This document shows, in pieces, positions 22,812 to 35,342 of a DNA stretch of 64,000 nt. A program made the translations under genes and the position numbers. The notes under the pieces were generated by a model. The model was given only the letters and a program-made list of their open reading frames with translations. It was not told the origin of the DNA and ran no database searches. How positions within the stretch are numbered: the first letter of the stretch is position 1; each line of letters starts with the position of its first letter. The DNA lies in the NCBI GenBank assembly GCA_022432975.1, contig CM039505.1, forward strand, positions 19,909,338-19,973,337, given 5' to 3'. The DNA comes from Begonia masoniana. Lineage: Eukaryota > Streptophyta > Magnoliopsida > Cucurbitales > Begoniaceae.

Positions 22812-23826
22812 GGAAAATAAGTCCGTTTTGTGAACGGTGAGTTTTGTTAGAACTCTAAGATTAAATTGGAATATTTGGAGAAATAAAGAAATTGCAGAGA
22901 CACCGAATCGATAGACTAATTAAAGAATTAAGCATAGAATTGAGGGAAGGGCATTTAAGTAATTTGGTAAGTAAAAATTATAATTTTTATTTAAAACAGA
23001 ATGGCTTCACGAAGAAGCCATTCTGCTGCCGAGCTCCCGACGACAGAGAGAGCCGAGCGACGACTCTCCTCCGACGTCCACCGCGATTCCTCGTTTTCCA
23101 GCCAGACAACGTCGGCGATTCCTAGGGCTGCCATTTCCGACTGTCTTCGCGCACAAATTGAACGGTAAGCTCGATTTTTGGCCCTGTTCTTGCTTGGTTT
23201 GTGGCCGAGGGTGACGAGCTGCATTGAGCTCCGATCACCGGCCGTTTTTGGTTGCTCTCGGCGTTGTATTGCCGAGCTTAATGTTGGCGTGGATCACCGA
23301 GCAACATGGTGCTCGGGTTGAGCTGGAAACAGGGGACCCGAGTTTGAGCCTAGGGTTTTCTTAATTGAAAACTTCGATTTTTGGTCAGATTATTCTAATT
23401 GAGGGTATATGTGGTCGATTGGTGAGAAAATGAGTAAGAATTGATAGAAAATCGGAAATGGGGGAAATTCCGGGTGAAGGGCAGAATCGGGTTTTTGCCA
23501 TTTTGACCTAGCTATGGTCGTTTGTTTTAAATTTCCTTTTGGCAGGTTATTAGAGGAGTATGTGGCCGCTGGAATCGTTCGATTTCGACAACCGACGCAA
23601 AAGTTATGCACGTTTGAAGTTTCGGGTTGGTTTTTACCGAACCCAAATTAGTGGTCCGTTTAGTTAGGTTTTAGTTGGATTAGGCTAAAAATAGTAGTTT
23701 GAGATGTTTTCACGAAAATGAGAGTTTAGTTATGCCGAGCGAGTTCTAATGCAATGTTTTGATATTTAGGTTTTTCAGGTTCCACGGTTAAGATTTCAGA
23801 TAGAGACAAATTGCTAAGGACGCCAG

Positions 23827-24309
23827 GTAAGTAGTATATATTTACGCGTTGCCCTTTTGGCCTACATCACAGGACGTTAGGATTTGTTTGCATGTTTTAA
23901 GTATGTTTAGACTATGCATCATGTTTTAGAAAAAGTACGAAAATGTTTTAGCATATGATTTCACGATTTGAACGTAGAAACTACAACGATGTAAAATGAA
24001 AATGTATAGTGTCTGAGGGAAGTGGTTCACCCTTCAGATGTAAAATGTGGAACGTCTAGAAAATATAGAACTTCTGAGGGAAGTGGTTCACCCTTCAGAT
24101 AAGTTGTGGAACGTCTAGATATGGAGAAACTAATCCGCCCTCCATTGGTAGAGGATTACATGTATGTACGATGGAAACGATATAAACTGAAACGAAATGA
24201 TTATGTACGATGAAACTGTAGAAACTGCATATGTTAAGTAAAATGTTTTAAATTCATATTGTCACTACTTGCTAAGCATTAGGCTTATAGTTTGAGTTCC
24301 GTGATGTAG
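23827..24309 (+). promoter_or_regulatory. Intron-like structured module in LTR D
   Basis: Donor-like CCAG|GTAAGT opens the segment and CCTACATCACAGGAC follows at 23,861-23,875. Hairpin TAAGC/GCTTA (24,273-24,287) precedes GTTCCGTGATGTAGG (24,296-24,310), whose reverse complement is CCTACATCACGGAAC. The acceptor would be GATGTAG|G. Confidence 0.5.
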
Positions 24310-25153
24310 GTGGGGAAGAACATGTACGGTGAGTTTCCACGAGCACACAAAGATTACAGACGCTATTGGAGGAGTACGACTATGGCGGCAACTCAACAAT
24401 ATTGTTAGGGCGATTCCGACTGTGGTTAGTATGTGAACGTGTCTGTTTTGGGTATGTTTACGTGTCGTTTTGATTAAGAAAGTGAACGGAAGTGTCTATG
24501 TATGTGGATAGATGATTTTTTTGAAAAATGTATGAAAAGTTGAGTTTGATATATATGTAGTGGAAGTAGAACGTTTAGAATGTGGAGTCTAAATTTTAGA
24601 AATATACTAGAACTGTTTGGTTATTTTAAAACAGGTAAGGATACGCTTGATTTTTAGAGCGATCTACGCAGTTTGTTTCCGTGAATTTTAATACGTTTTC
24701 GGATATGTTTTTGGACTCCGTTTTGAGTTGGGATTTTGAGGGTTGAGGTATTTTATGTTTAGAAATGTTCGGGGTAAGTTTATGGAAGAAGTGTAGTTGA
24801 AAGAAAGGGAGAAAAGTAGGAAAAAGAAAAAAAAATGAGGTGGGTCAATTGTCTATGTCCGTTTTCTTCTAAAGTGTTAAGTAAAAATGAAAAATCTTAT
24901 GCGAAAATACGAGGGCTTAGGTCAAAGTTATGTCAATGTAAAGTCAAGTCCTGTGACGGCCCTACGGGGTTCGGGTCATTACATATTTTGTCCAATATTA
25001 ACCCAGTACTCTCAAAATACGTACATACATCCCCACGGGTCAAAACACACCGACTGCTCAGCACACTCCCACGGGCCATTCTCCATCAACTGCATCATAC
25101 ATCAGGAGGAGGAACATCGTCCTCACCTGCCTCAAGGTCACCTACAATGTCAC

Positions 25154-25754
25154 CTACACCATACAGACACACTATGAGCTAAAGGCTCAGTAAATTCTAT
25201 GTAAATGCAGAAGCGTGCAGTGCATATGGAGTTCAGAAATCATACATAACATACAGATCGTGGCAGACAGAATATCACTGAGATCTCATCCCTCTAACCG
25301 GAGAGAGCCCATCTAGCGGTCGGACTACTCTTTCCAACTAGAGGAGGGGGGTACACTGCTTACAACACGTACAACCGTGCCTGAGCTCCACCTCGCGTGA
25401 CCAGATAACAGATTACGTATTTTATTACATTACATGAGATGTGGTATTGGTCAGACCCTTAATCGGTCCACACAATAGATCGATAGCCCCCTTTCGAGCA
25501 ACATCGGTTTTCTGAAAACATCGTGCGGAAATTCATTTTCATGCTTAGTTAAAATATGTGATGTATGAATAGTTATAAGCATAAAATAAACAACCAACGT
25601 GCATACCATCAAGACGAATAAAACATAACCTATAAAGCAACTAACCTAACTACCCAACCTAAGAAATTTAAGCACATAATACTCTAAGATCCTCGACGCG
25701 ACTATCGAAGTACGGTGTAGGTCAATCGGCCAGAGTAAGTCACAGAGAACTTAC
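25154..25754 (-). promoter_or_regulatory. Intron-like structured module in LTR C2
   Basis: In sense orientation, donor-like AAGGTAAGTTCTC is followed by CCTACACCGTAC (25,721-25,710). Hairpin TGAGC/GCTCA (25,189-25,175) precedes TGTATGGTGTAGG (25,165-25,153). Compared with LTR C1 the hairpin changed from TGAGA/TCTCA to TGAGC/GCTCA, keeping pairing. Confidence 0.5.
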
Positions 25755-26899
25755 CTTGAGCGCGCTAAACTTCAAGCTCTGTCCACGAGAGTCGTTCGCC
25801 TAAGGCAATTTAGAATGATTGACGTCAAAAACGAGTTTAAGTTTCAAAACGTCTAAATTGACAAAACCTTAACTAAAGAGATTTCCTAAAACTTTAATCC
25901 AATTCATTGAGCTATTTCATCGAGCGATACATGCTCGGCAACTCAAATCCCAAATTACGAGTTTTCCCTAAATCTCAAAATTTCTCGAATTTTAACATTT
26001 TCCACAAATTAATCTAGTTTCGTCTAATAACGCTCAATAAGTTCTATATGTTCATAAACTACGATAACCTATTGATTTTTAAACCCGAAATCGCATTTTT
26101 AACCTAAACCCTAACGTTAAATCGGCCCGAAAATTGAAAACTAACGCTCTAGAATCATAGATTCATACCTAGGGTTGCGAGATGAGGAGAAAGCACGGAA
26201 GAAACGAGTCGATCGGAGGAGAAACGTCGAAGGATCGTCGATGGCAGAGAGCTTCGCTCTCTGGTTTTTCATGCGGCAGAGGAGAAATGAAGAAGAAGAA
26301 AAGATTTTTGTTATTTTATAATATTGATTTGGCAGATTACCGTTTTGCCCTTCTTTTGATTTTCTATTTGTTTCGTCCTTCGTTTCATTAATTGGCTAAC
26401 TATTCGGTTTCTCCAAATCTCCTTATTTCACCAATAAGTCCAACTTATTATTTGAGATTTATTAAAACTGTCCGTTCACAAATCGGATCTCGTTTACTAT
26501 TTTTACTAAAACGTCTTTTATATTACGAGAAACGTAATTACTCGAAATATAGCGTTATTACTCCGAAAATTCTCGTAAATTTCTTAAAATTCCTATTAAT
26601 AATTAGGATTCTAATGACGCTTTCTTTTCGTAAAACGAGTTTGATTTGATATATTTACAAAAATGCCATCATATAATATAATATTAATATCTCGTAAAGC
26701 CGGGTATTACAGCAATAAAGTAAAAGCAGTTCATTAGAGATCGAAATTTAAATACTTAAATCTTATATAAACCTAAAGGATAAGTCATCACCAAAACTAT
26801 ACTAAAAACACTCAACAAAAGAATAAAGGAGAGGATCTGCTTCCTAACTCCAACTAGTTATTATTCTTGTCCTTTTTTAGAAGGGATTATAGAGATGTC

Positions 26900-27120
26900 A
26901 AACGAGCGAGTCGAGCCGAGCCGAGTCGGGAAAGTCTCGGCTCACCGAGCCTGCCGAGCCAAACGAGCCGAGCCTAACGAGCCTGCCGAGCCTAACGAGC
27001 CGAGCCTAACGAGCTGATCAAAAAAATTTCCAACTCGAGCCGGCTCACGAGTCACGAGCCTAACGAGCCGAGCCGAGCCGGCCCAACGAGCTTAACGAGC
27101 CGAGCATAACGAGCTGAGCT
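26900..27120. repeat. Left subterminal repeats of the large hAT element
   Basis: Dense repeats of CGAGCCGAGCC, AACGAGCC and CCTGCCGAGCC. In hAT elements such subterminal motifs bind the transposase. Confidence 0.85.
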
Positions 27121-27275
27121 TACAATTATATAAATAAAAATTTCTGATTGTATAACTAAAATCTAAAATATATCATAAAATATACTACAATTACCTAAAT
27201 TTAAAATAAATATGTCAACAAATTCAATGCATAAAATAAACTAAAAATGTAGGTGAAAAATAAAATAACTCTAGC

Positions 27276-28724
27276 TCATGACTGGTCGCCGTCGGGCTCA
27301 TCGTTGTCCCCACCCTCTTGTGGAGGGCGATATGGTCTCAATAGGTGCTCCGAAAAGATAGGTAAATTTGGGGTCACTCCATTCATATTGTCATAATGAG
27401 TATCTAATGATCTCACATATCGTGCACAGAAGTTTGTCAGCTCTACCGAATGATTTTGCATATGCGTCAACCAATTTTTGATGCGTGTTTGCTGAACGGA
27501 AATATTTTCCAGCTTTTGTCTTGCATCCTGTTCAAAGGTGGTATGTTGATTGGAAATATTTTCTAACCTTTGTGTTATATCTTGCTGAAAGCTGGTCTGT
27601 TGAGCAGTCATATCGGCAAACATTTTGGTAAGATTTTCTAACATCAGCCCCGCATCGGTAGTTGATAAAGAGCGGGGTGGCACGGCCGATGATGTAGAGG
27701 CACCTTGATCGAGAGGTATAGTTGATTGATTTTCATATCGTTGTTTTTGACGTGTCTCGGCGCGCACTCTTTTTGCCTCCGCTATGCTACCTTCTGCATA
27801 AGTCATAATACCATCTTTGCGCCGGATACGAGGCAATGACATTAGTGGAGGAGGAATTTCAGCATGAATATCATCCTCAATGAATCCCAGTCCATTTGCT
27901 CTAGCTTCGCCGTACGGCCAGTTGGCTATTCTTGAAATATTTGATGACAAGTAAAGCATTGGCTGTATCCATACATCGTCAGAGCTCATAGGGACATTTT
28001 CTGCAGCGCATAAGTGCGTGATAAGGATGGGGTGGACATGAGCTGCAGTGGTCGAACCCTTACCATATGCACTGATATTACCATGGATAATTCGCCCGAC
28101 ATTTATGGAGCGACCAGTGAGAATACAATAAAGGAGTACCGCCCGCTCTTTGGTAAGCTCAGTCCTTTGGGACGTCGGCATTAAGTTTCCTCCGATAAAC
28201 CTGCACCAAGCTTGAGCATAACAGTTAAGACAATTTAGTATCAAGTGCAATGGTTGAGCTCGGTTTTTGATGGAGTAAACCCATTGTGAACCTCAATGTC
28301 CCAGCTCTTGTATAATCATCTCATAGTCTGGTCCCTCTTCTATCATAGTATGATAATCATCTTCATATAAGATATCCAAACCAAACTTAGCATTTATGAA
28401 CTCGGCAGAGAAGTCGATGATCTTATTGCGAACTTCAACCGTACTAGCACTATTTGAATTGGATACTCTCAAATTTGCGTAGAATTCACGAACGATATTT
28501 ACGTTTGCATCACCACCTAATATAGCTAGATTCTCCCATTTTCGTTTCTTAATCATGTCTAAAATATCTCCATCACACTCACCGGGGGAAAACTGGATTT
28601 CGCATATAATAGGTTTATTTTTTGCCATGAAATCCGTGAAATATTTCTTTGCCTCAGAATTGATGAACGAGTGATCGATTCGAGAGCTTGAACTTGAAGA
28701 AGCTTTTAAACGTTTTGGCGGCAT
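27276..28724 (-). pseudogene. hAT accessory ORF1: plant 'putative transposon protein' family, one internal stop
   Basis: From the ATG at 28,724 a single frame of about 482 codons runs to 27,276, broken only by TGA at 28,295-28,293. The first part has IDHSFINSEAKKYFTDFM, then VREFYANLRV. After the stop come NLMPTSQRTELTKERAVLLY, GRSINVGRII and the helical region LENLTKMFADMTAQQTSFQQ, then QRLENIS-type repeats, a likely coiled coil. I recognise the family annotated in plants as putative plant transposon protein (Pfam Transposase_32, as I recall); its function is unknown. ORF3 is a paralogue with the same order of domains. An undamaged ancestor would have been one protein. Confidence 0.75.
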
Positions 28725-29089
28725 ATTTTTTTAACCTGTGACAAAACAGGAAACACAAATACTAAACACCTCACTTCAAACACACCCAAATAAACAAAAC
28801 AACATATTATATTTGTGTAACAGATAATTTCATAATTTGTGACTTAGAAATCTCAAGTAGACATTTCATCGAACAATTGGTGTGCACAATTATAAAACTT
28901 GATTTACAATTACTTTTCTATCTCAAACTAACCTCAGCAATCAAAAATCAACCCATTCCACAGAATAATGCGAAGTAATCGAATAATATTCACTTAATTA
29001 TCAAAGGGTGGAACTTGGAAGAAATATAACCTAGTCGAGTCGGATGGTGAGCCACTGAGCCTTGAGCTGGATTCGCGGAGGTCGAAGTT

Positions 29090-29320
29090 GTGGTGCGAAA
29101 TACTTCGATTGACGGGAGCCGAGAGGGGAGGCGCTGGGAGATTTAGCAGTGTTCGGCGCGGGCGATTGACGGGAGCCGGGAGGGGAGGCGCTGGGACTGG
29201 GAGATTTAGCAGTGTTCGGCGCAGGCTACTGCGATTGACGGGAGCTGGGAGGGGATGCGCTGAGACTGGGAGATTCAGATTAGCAGTCAGTGTTCGGCGC
29301 GGGCATACAATCGGGACTCG
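29090..29320. repeat. GC-rich tandem repeat, three units of about 60-75 bp
   Basis: Three imperfect units contain GATTGACGGGAGC, GGGGAGGCGCTGGGA and AGCAGTGTTCGGCGC. They lie upstream of ORF1 in its sense strand and may belong to its promoter or leader. Confidence 0.85.
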
Positions 29321-29439
29321 GGGTCGGGGAACTAGGAAGGGCGCAGGGCCGAACTCTCCGAAGGGGTTGACGGTTCACGCCTTCACGGTTGTTGTGATTT
29401 GAATCTAAATTAAAAAGTTTCAATCTAAATTAAAAAGAA

Positions 29440-29720
29440 ACAGAGAGAGGGCCGATACCTCGCCCCAAGTGGGGTGAGGTATCGGCTCAGGCCGATAACT
29501 CGCCCACGTAAGGCGAGGTATCGGCCTTCGGCCCTCTCTCTGTTTTAAACATGTTTTAAACAGAACGAGGGCCGATACCTCGCCCACTTGGAGCGACTGA
29601 TAGGCCTTCGATCTGTTTTAAACAGACTGAGGGCCGAGAAGTCGCCCCAATTGGGCGACTTCTCGGCTCCAGGTGGGGCGAGGTATCGGCTCTCGAGCGA
29701 CTTCTCGGCACTCAGTCATA
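29440..29720. repeat. Cluster of nested palindromes inside the large hAT element
   Basis: GGCCGATACCTCGCC and GGCGAGGTATCGGCC alternate four times. Two further pairs are built on GCCGAGAAGTCGCCC/GGGCGACTTCTCGGC, and GTTTTAAAC palindromes sit between them. The whole block could form a branched structure. Confidence 0.9.
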
Positions 29721-29764
29721 TATTTAAAACGCAAGTGAAACAAACACTAGTTAATTATAAATTT

Positions 29765-30024
29765 GTACAAATTAATACAAATTAAACGCATAGTTTTGCC
29801 ATCCATCTAATAGTCAAATAGTCAATCATCATCCATTACAAATTACAAAATCAAAAAATTACAAAAGTGAAACAAACATGAGATATGTAACAATTTCAAA
29901 AATATAATCTTCTAGTTCATTTTGTACAAATTAAACTTATACAAATTAAACGCATAGTTTTGCCACCCATCTGGCATCTAATAGTCAATCATCATCCATT
30001 ACAAAATCAAAAAATTACAAAAGG
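29765..30024. repeat. Direct repeat of about 95 bp, two copies
   Basis: ACAAATTAAACGCATAGTTT and about 75 following bases occur at 29,770-29,868 and again at 29,945-30,024, just beyond the end of the transposase gene. Confidence 0.8.
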
Positions 30025-32044
30025 CTAATCTTGTTGTTGAACTTCCAAATTTTGAAATTCTTCGATTATTTCGTCATGTCTCTGTTGATTTCTTGAAGCA
30101 GCATCATTCCAATCCTTCATACAAATGAGTGCCTCCACGAGATCAGGTGCAAGTCTTCCTCGTCGATCGTTGTACACACGTCCACCTGTACTAAAAGCAG
30201 ATTCCGATGCTACAGTTGAGACCGGAGGTGTTAGTAGATCTCGTGCCATTACAGACAGAATAGGATATGTATTAGAAAACATTTTCCACCAATTTAAAAT
30301 ATCAAAATTTTCCTCACGAGAAAATTGATACCTAGTGTCAAAATAAATTTCCAGTTCATTTCGCATAGAACTAGAATATGCATCTGTATCTAATTCATTC
30401 CAAATATCATGAATACTAAAATGTGAAACTCCAATATCTCCACCCCTACTTGAACCAGCAGCATGTGAAGAAACACGACTACTCATATTTGAATATTTAG
30501 ATTCATAAGAAGAATATAAACTAGTAATTCCATGACTTATTTGATCTACAGAAAATAAAGGAGTTTGTAAATTATTAGAAATTTTATTAACAATGAGAGA
30601 TACTCCTCTTAACTTATATCTAGGATCCATTATACATGCATAACAAAAAATAGGAGGGATGTCAAGCCACTACTTTTTAAATTTTATTTCCATTTTATCA
30701 AGTATATCTCTAAATTCTTCTATATGTCGATATTGTGTAAAATTACCTGTTAAGTTTATAAAAATTGGAAGAACAAGATGAGAAGTAGGATAATAAATTC
30801 CTGAACATTCATTTGTAGCCTCATAAAATGGTTTTAAAAAATCAAGAAATATATTAGCTATATCGCAACTAGATTTATCAAGATGAATACTTTGAGTTTT
30901 CTCACTAATAAAAGTACAGATAACTTGCCAATATGGCCTAGCATTTTCCAACATTAAATAAGTAGAATTCCACCTATTATCTACGTCAGTTTTTAATTTT
31001 CGTGGTTTAAGTTGAGCAGCTTTACAAAAATCTCTATATTCTTGTTGCCTCGAATTAGATCCAATTATATAAGAAATTGCTGATCTAATTGATTCAATAT
31101 GAGGTGAAATAAATGTCATACCATCTTTAACAACTAAATTTAAAATATGACAAACACATCTCATATGAAACATAGAATTGTGAGTAGCATGTAATTGAAA
31201 ATAATTTTTAAAATGAGAAATAGCAGAATCATTAGCACTAGCATTATCAAGTGTTATGCTAAATATTCTATCTTTAATAGAAATAGAATATTCTTGCAAT
31301 ATTGCAAGAATATATTTATAAATTGTAATACCAGTGTGGGGATATTCACAATTACGAAATCCTAAAATTCTTTTATTTAATTGCCAAGATTCATCTATGA
31401 AATGAGAAGTTACAACTACATATCCTATAGAATTACGTGCACTCCATAAGTCAGACGTAATACAAATAGACATTGAAGGAGCATTCGAAAAAAATACAAT
31501 TAATTCATTTTTCATATCATTAAACATTTTAATGATATCATTTCTAGTAGTACTTCTAGGAACACGTTTAAAGTTAGGAGTAGCATATTCTTTCATAAAA
31601 TTTTCAAATTCAACACTATCAGTAAACGCTAGGGGCAATTCACATTGTGTTACAAGTTTTGTTATTCCTTCTCTCATTTTATTCTGTGAATACATAAAAG
31701 TGCCACTACCACTAGCATTTAATAATCTTTGCGTAGGATCTCTAACTTGATCGTTTAAATGACACTTTTGATAATGCCTATTTAGTGAGGTGGTTGAACT
31801 ACTAGCAACGTATGCATAATTTTTAATACAATATTTACATTGAGCTCTGGATTCTATTTTTCCACCTATTTTAATATCTTTCATTACAAAATGTTTCCAT
31901 ACCTCAGAAGTTTTGTTTCTTTTTTTTTTGAGGTGATGAAGTGGAAGTGGATGCTTGTGCAGATGATTGTCCTATTGAAAATGCATTTTCCCTAATTTCT
32001 TCAATATCATCATCAAAATCAATGTTACAATCACGTGGATCCAT
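30025..32044 (-). pseudogene. hAT transposase (BED zinc finger, RNase H-like core, dimerisation domain), one frameshift and one stop
   Basis: From the ATG at 32,044 the protein starts with an acidic segment, then a BED-type zinc finger (C-x2-C spacing in AQCKYCIKNY and H-x4-H in LNRHYQKCH). The catalytic core follows with CITSDLWSARNS and SITLDNASANDSA. The carboxy-terminal hAT dimerisation domain holds DLLTPPVSTVASESAFSTGG and RRGRLAPDLVEALICMKDW. The reading frame shifts once in an A run at about 31,920-31,931, and one TAG at 30,672-30,670 splits the core from the rest. Otherwise about 670 codons are open, close to full length for the RICESLEEPER/Tip100-like group. It catalyses excision and insertion through the element's inverted ends. 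Confidence 0.88.
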
Positions 32045-32529
32045 AATTAAAAATAATTTCAAATAAATGATACCAGAACCAAATTCCAACAAGATATTTT
32101 ATGTCTTGTATGTGATGGTGTGAATTGATCACTTATACAGTATAACCTACGAAAATAAATTAATGTATTTAAGTCAAATTGTATAACTATTAAATATAAT
32201 TAAAAATTTTGTAAATCTAAAAAGAATAAACTAAATTTTACCTTGTTGAACTTTGAAGCCTTGAAGGTTTGAACTTTGAATCACAGAGAGGCAGATAGCA
32301 GAGTACAGGAGTAGTAAAATAAGTAATTGAATTGAACTATTGAAGTGAAGTGAGAGAGATTGAGAGATTGAGGTGAAAATAAACCAAGGGAGGATTAGAA
32401 TTTTATAGAAAAAATGGAGTGAACTAGTGAAGTGAAGGGGGAGAGCAAAAGCAACGGCCACAAAATTTGAGCGACTCAGCGTTTTCTTGTTACCGTTGCA
32501 TTGTTAATGTTACCGTTGGAATTGGCTCT

Positions 32530-32935
32530 GTTTCAGTTTTTATTTTTTACCAATTAAAACTGGTCGACCCTAGTGAATTGGCTCTGTTTTACCAATTAAA
32601 ACTGGTCGACCCTAGTGAGTTGGCTCTGTCTTACCAATTAAATCGACCCTAGTGAGTTGGCTCTGTTTTACCAATTAAAACTGGTCGACCCCAGTGACTT
32701 ATGGTCGACACTGTAATTTCTGTTTTCATTTGTGAAACTTTATGGTCGACCCTAGTGCGTTATGGTCGACACTTGAATTGCTTCTGTAATTTCTGTTTTC
32801 ATTTGTCACATTTAATGGTCGACCCCAGTGAGTTATGGTCGACACTTGAATTGCTTCTGTAACTTTTATTTTCATTTGTCACATTTAATGGTCGACCCTA
32901 ATGAGTTTTGGTCGACACTCCTTTTGACATTATAA
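32530..32935. repeat. Dispersed GTCGACCC/GGTCGACACT repeats upstream of the transposase
   Basis: At least ten GGTCGAC sites occur in this stretch, embedded in repeated blocks such as TTGGCTCTGTTTTACCAATT and ACTTGAATTGCTTCTGTAA. They lie upstream of the transposase start in its sense strand. Confidence 0.85.
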
Positions 32936-33317
32936 AAAAAACAATTGTAGTCCTTAACATTTCATTTTAAATATTGCAAAATTAACTCCAAAACAGTTAA
33001 ACAGACAACAGATATAGATAAGTACAAAAATAAGTAACTCGGTTTTCATTTTTTAATCATTCAAATTTCAATAATTACAATTTACATACCCACTGGTGAA
33101 GTCACTATATGTAACGCCCCGAATTATCTAAACCCGGTTCGCTACACTTCACTCTACCATGACTAAGAAATTTCGGATAAATTTTTAAAACTTCATTCGA
33201 CATTCAAAATTTGACGTTTTCTAAACATTCAAAACATTTGAAAACTTTGCAGCGGAAAATCATTTAAATCAACAATGAAGTTAGACAAACTGTAGAAAAT
33301 ATTGTTGGGATGTTTAA

Positions 33318-33900
33318 CGGAAATGTTGAAGTCATCTGCCGACGACAAGGTCAACGAAAGAAGCAGAAATAGAAAACCGAAGACTTCTGCCGATGACGTC
33401 AGCCGGAAGGAATGAAAACAAAAGACATCACTCGATAGGCTTCATCTACCGATGACGTGTACAAACAACGCACACCCTCTGCCGATAACGTCTACACAGC
33501 TTCTCTCTCGACTTCTTCTGCCGATGAAGTCATCGTAACTCCATATACCACTTCATCTGCCGATGAAGTCAGCGCAATTTCATCTCCCAACAGACAAACG
33601 CACGACATCTAACGATAACGACAATATGTCCCTTTCCGATAGAATTAAAATACGCACTACATCTTCCGATTCTCTAAACGACAAAATCACTTAACTCCCT
33701 CGGACTGCACCTGCCGATCACTACACAACAAACTTAATACTCTACATCTTCCGATCGAATAGACTACATCTGCCGACACGTGCTTCTCACGTGACTTTTT
33801 AAGACATCTACCGATAGACTTTCATCTTCCGATAGACATCAACACGACTTCCTTCATCCGAATGCAATAAACCTCTACACATATCCACTGATACAGAATT
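33318..33900. repeat. Dispersed CATCTGCCGATGAC-type repeats in LTR A2
   Basis: About fifteen copies of a motif that reads ATCGGCAGATG or ATCGGTAGATG in the LTR sense strand, irregularly spaced, starting about 210 bp from the LTR end. Confidence 0.85.
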
Positions 33901-34265
33901 ATTCGACTCCTACCAATGGACTAAACAACATATCTATAAACCAAGAAAACTTCGACTATCAACCAGACTTAAAACATTTTACCAAAAATCCATTCGTAAC
34001 ACTCCAAGTCATTGTATTGATAAAAAAATATCAGTAAGAACATGAAAATCAGAAATTCTCAAAAGGAAACGAAATCGAACAGCTGTAGCCTCATTTAATA
34101 AAAACTCAATGTATTCAGATTAAATCATTATCCACTAAACCTCCTCATCTGTAGACAACATGCTAAACCGCCTCATCAGTTACCAAGTTGAAGCCTGAAT
34201 GCACTCCTTCAACATCCTCTACTCCTCAACATGATCAGGGGACACACCTGCTAACTCTTCTTCGC

Positions 34266-34760
34266 CTACATCACAAAACTCATCTATTAGCCTAATGCTA
34301 AGCAAGTAAAGCAATATATTTATATATGTAAAGTAATGCTGAACTTAACCTCCTAAACATGCAGTTTCTACTTTCTCATCTCAGTGGCATACACGTTCAT
34401 TCACAACTTGATCTGATCCCATGGTTCCCTTGGGAGTGGGATCAATTCTCCCAATGTCTACATCCTCCTACTTAATTAAGGGGCAGATGAATTCCCTTAA
34501 CACTTGATCTGATCCCATGTTTCCCTTGGGAGTGGGATCAATTCTCCCAATGTATAAATCCCTTCATAAGTTAAGGGGTGGATTAGCTCCCTTAATAGTT
34601 TGTCTGTCGCATACAGTTCATACCTTACCATTCCTTACATGAAAAATCATTTTCGTAGTTTTTAATAAATCATGATGCATGGATAACAGAAACATACAAT
34701 CACGCACAAACCTACTGTTTTGTGATGTAGGCCCGAAGGCACAAGCAATACTTTACTTAC
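34266..34760 (-). promoter_or_regulatory. Intron-like structured module in LTR A2
   Basis: In sense orientation CCAG|GTAAGT marks the donor and CCTACATCACAAAAC (34,731-34,717) follows. Hairpin TTAGC/GCTAA (34,301-34,287) precedes GTTTTGTGATGTAGG (34,279-34,265). The two long segments are perfectly complementary over 15 bases. Confidence 0.55.
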
Positions 34761-35342
34761 CTGGATTCCTAGCAAATGCTCGGTTAAGAGCTACTTCGGG
34801 GGTTTGTTCACCTATATTCATAAACAGAATGTTAAACCTTAATCTAAGCTATTCAGAAATCTAAGGAGTTGGTTTGACATTTCTATTTATCTAACATTCC
34901 CGATTCTGCTCTAACCCTCAAGCAGAATCTCTCACTCGCAACATTATCAAAATGCATACATTGGGATCCTTAAGCTACCTAGGTACTAAAATCAGCAATT
35001 AATCGAATCTAAACTCACCTTGGTTGGAGGAATCGGTGAGGAAATCGCCTAAAGAGTTCTGCTGGGTTGAGCTGAAAACCGAGAGTGAAATGAGTATGAC
35101 GGCTATACCTCATTCAATCTTTCCTTAAATATGTTATCCATAACATAAATTGACAATTACCCTTATGCCCTCACTTAGTTACTTATTAACCTAATTGATT
35201 TTACCCCGAATTTTATTCTATAAAATTCACACTTAGAAGATTAATAGGTTATTTTAATTCTAATAAACCGGGTGTTACACTATATTTTTCATAAACTATG
35301 AAAAGCACACAAACAAAGACAAACACAAACAAAGACAAAATG

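Larger units (their letters stand above)
22594..24983 (+). mobile_element. Solo LTR, family D, 2,390 bp, nested in LTR C2
   Basis: It begins TGTAACGCCCGG and ends CGGGTCATTACA. A perfect five-base duplication TATTT flanks it (22,589-22,593 and 24,984-24,988). A TATAAATA box lies at 22,804-22,811. Nothing coding is left. Its opposite orientation to the host LTR and the clean duplication show a later independent insertion followed by LTR-LTR recombination. Confidence 0.93.
21750..26711 (-). mobile_element. Solo LTR, family C (copy 2), interrupted by solo LTR D
   Basis: On the minus strand it begins TGTAATACCCGGC (plus-strand end 26,711) and ends at 21,750. A perfect five-base duplication GCAAT flanks it (21,745-21,749 and 26,712-26,716). 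Removing the nested element and its duplicated bases leaves 2,567 bp. It is homologous to 6,584-9,533 throughout, except that the repeat array near its end is of a different kind (palindromic units at 21,990-22,190). Confidence 0.95.
33110..35279 (-). mobile_element. Solo LTR, family A (copy 2), nested in the hAT element
   Basis: On the minus strand it starts TGTAACACCCGG and ends CGGGGCGTTACA, like the LTR at 46,428-48,581, to which it is homologous along its length. A perfect five-base duplication CTATA flanks it (33,105-33,109 and 35,280-35,284). It is 2,170 bp, with no internal region. Confidence 0.95.
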
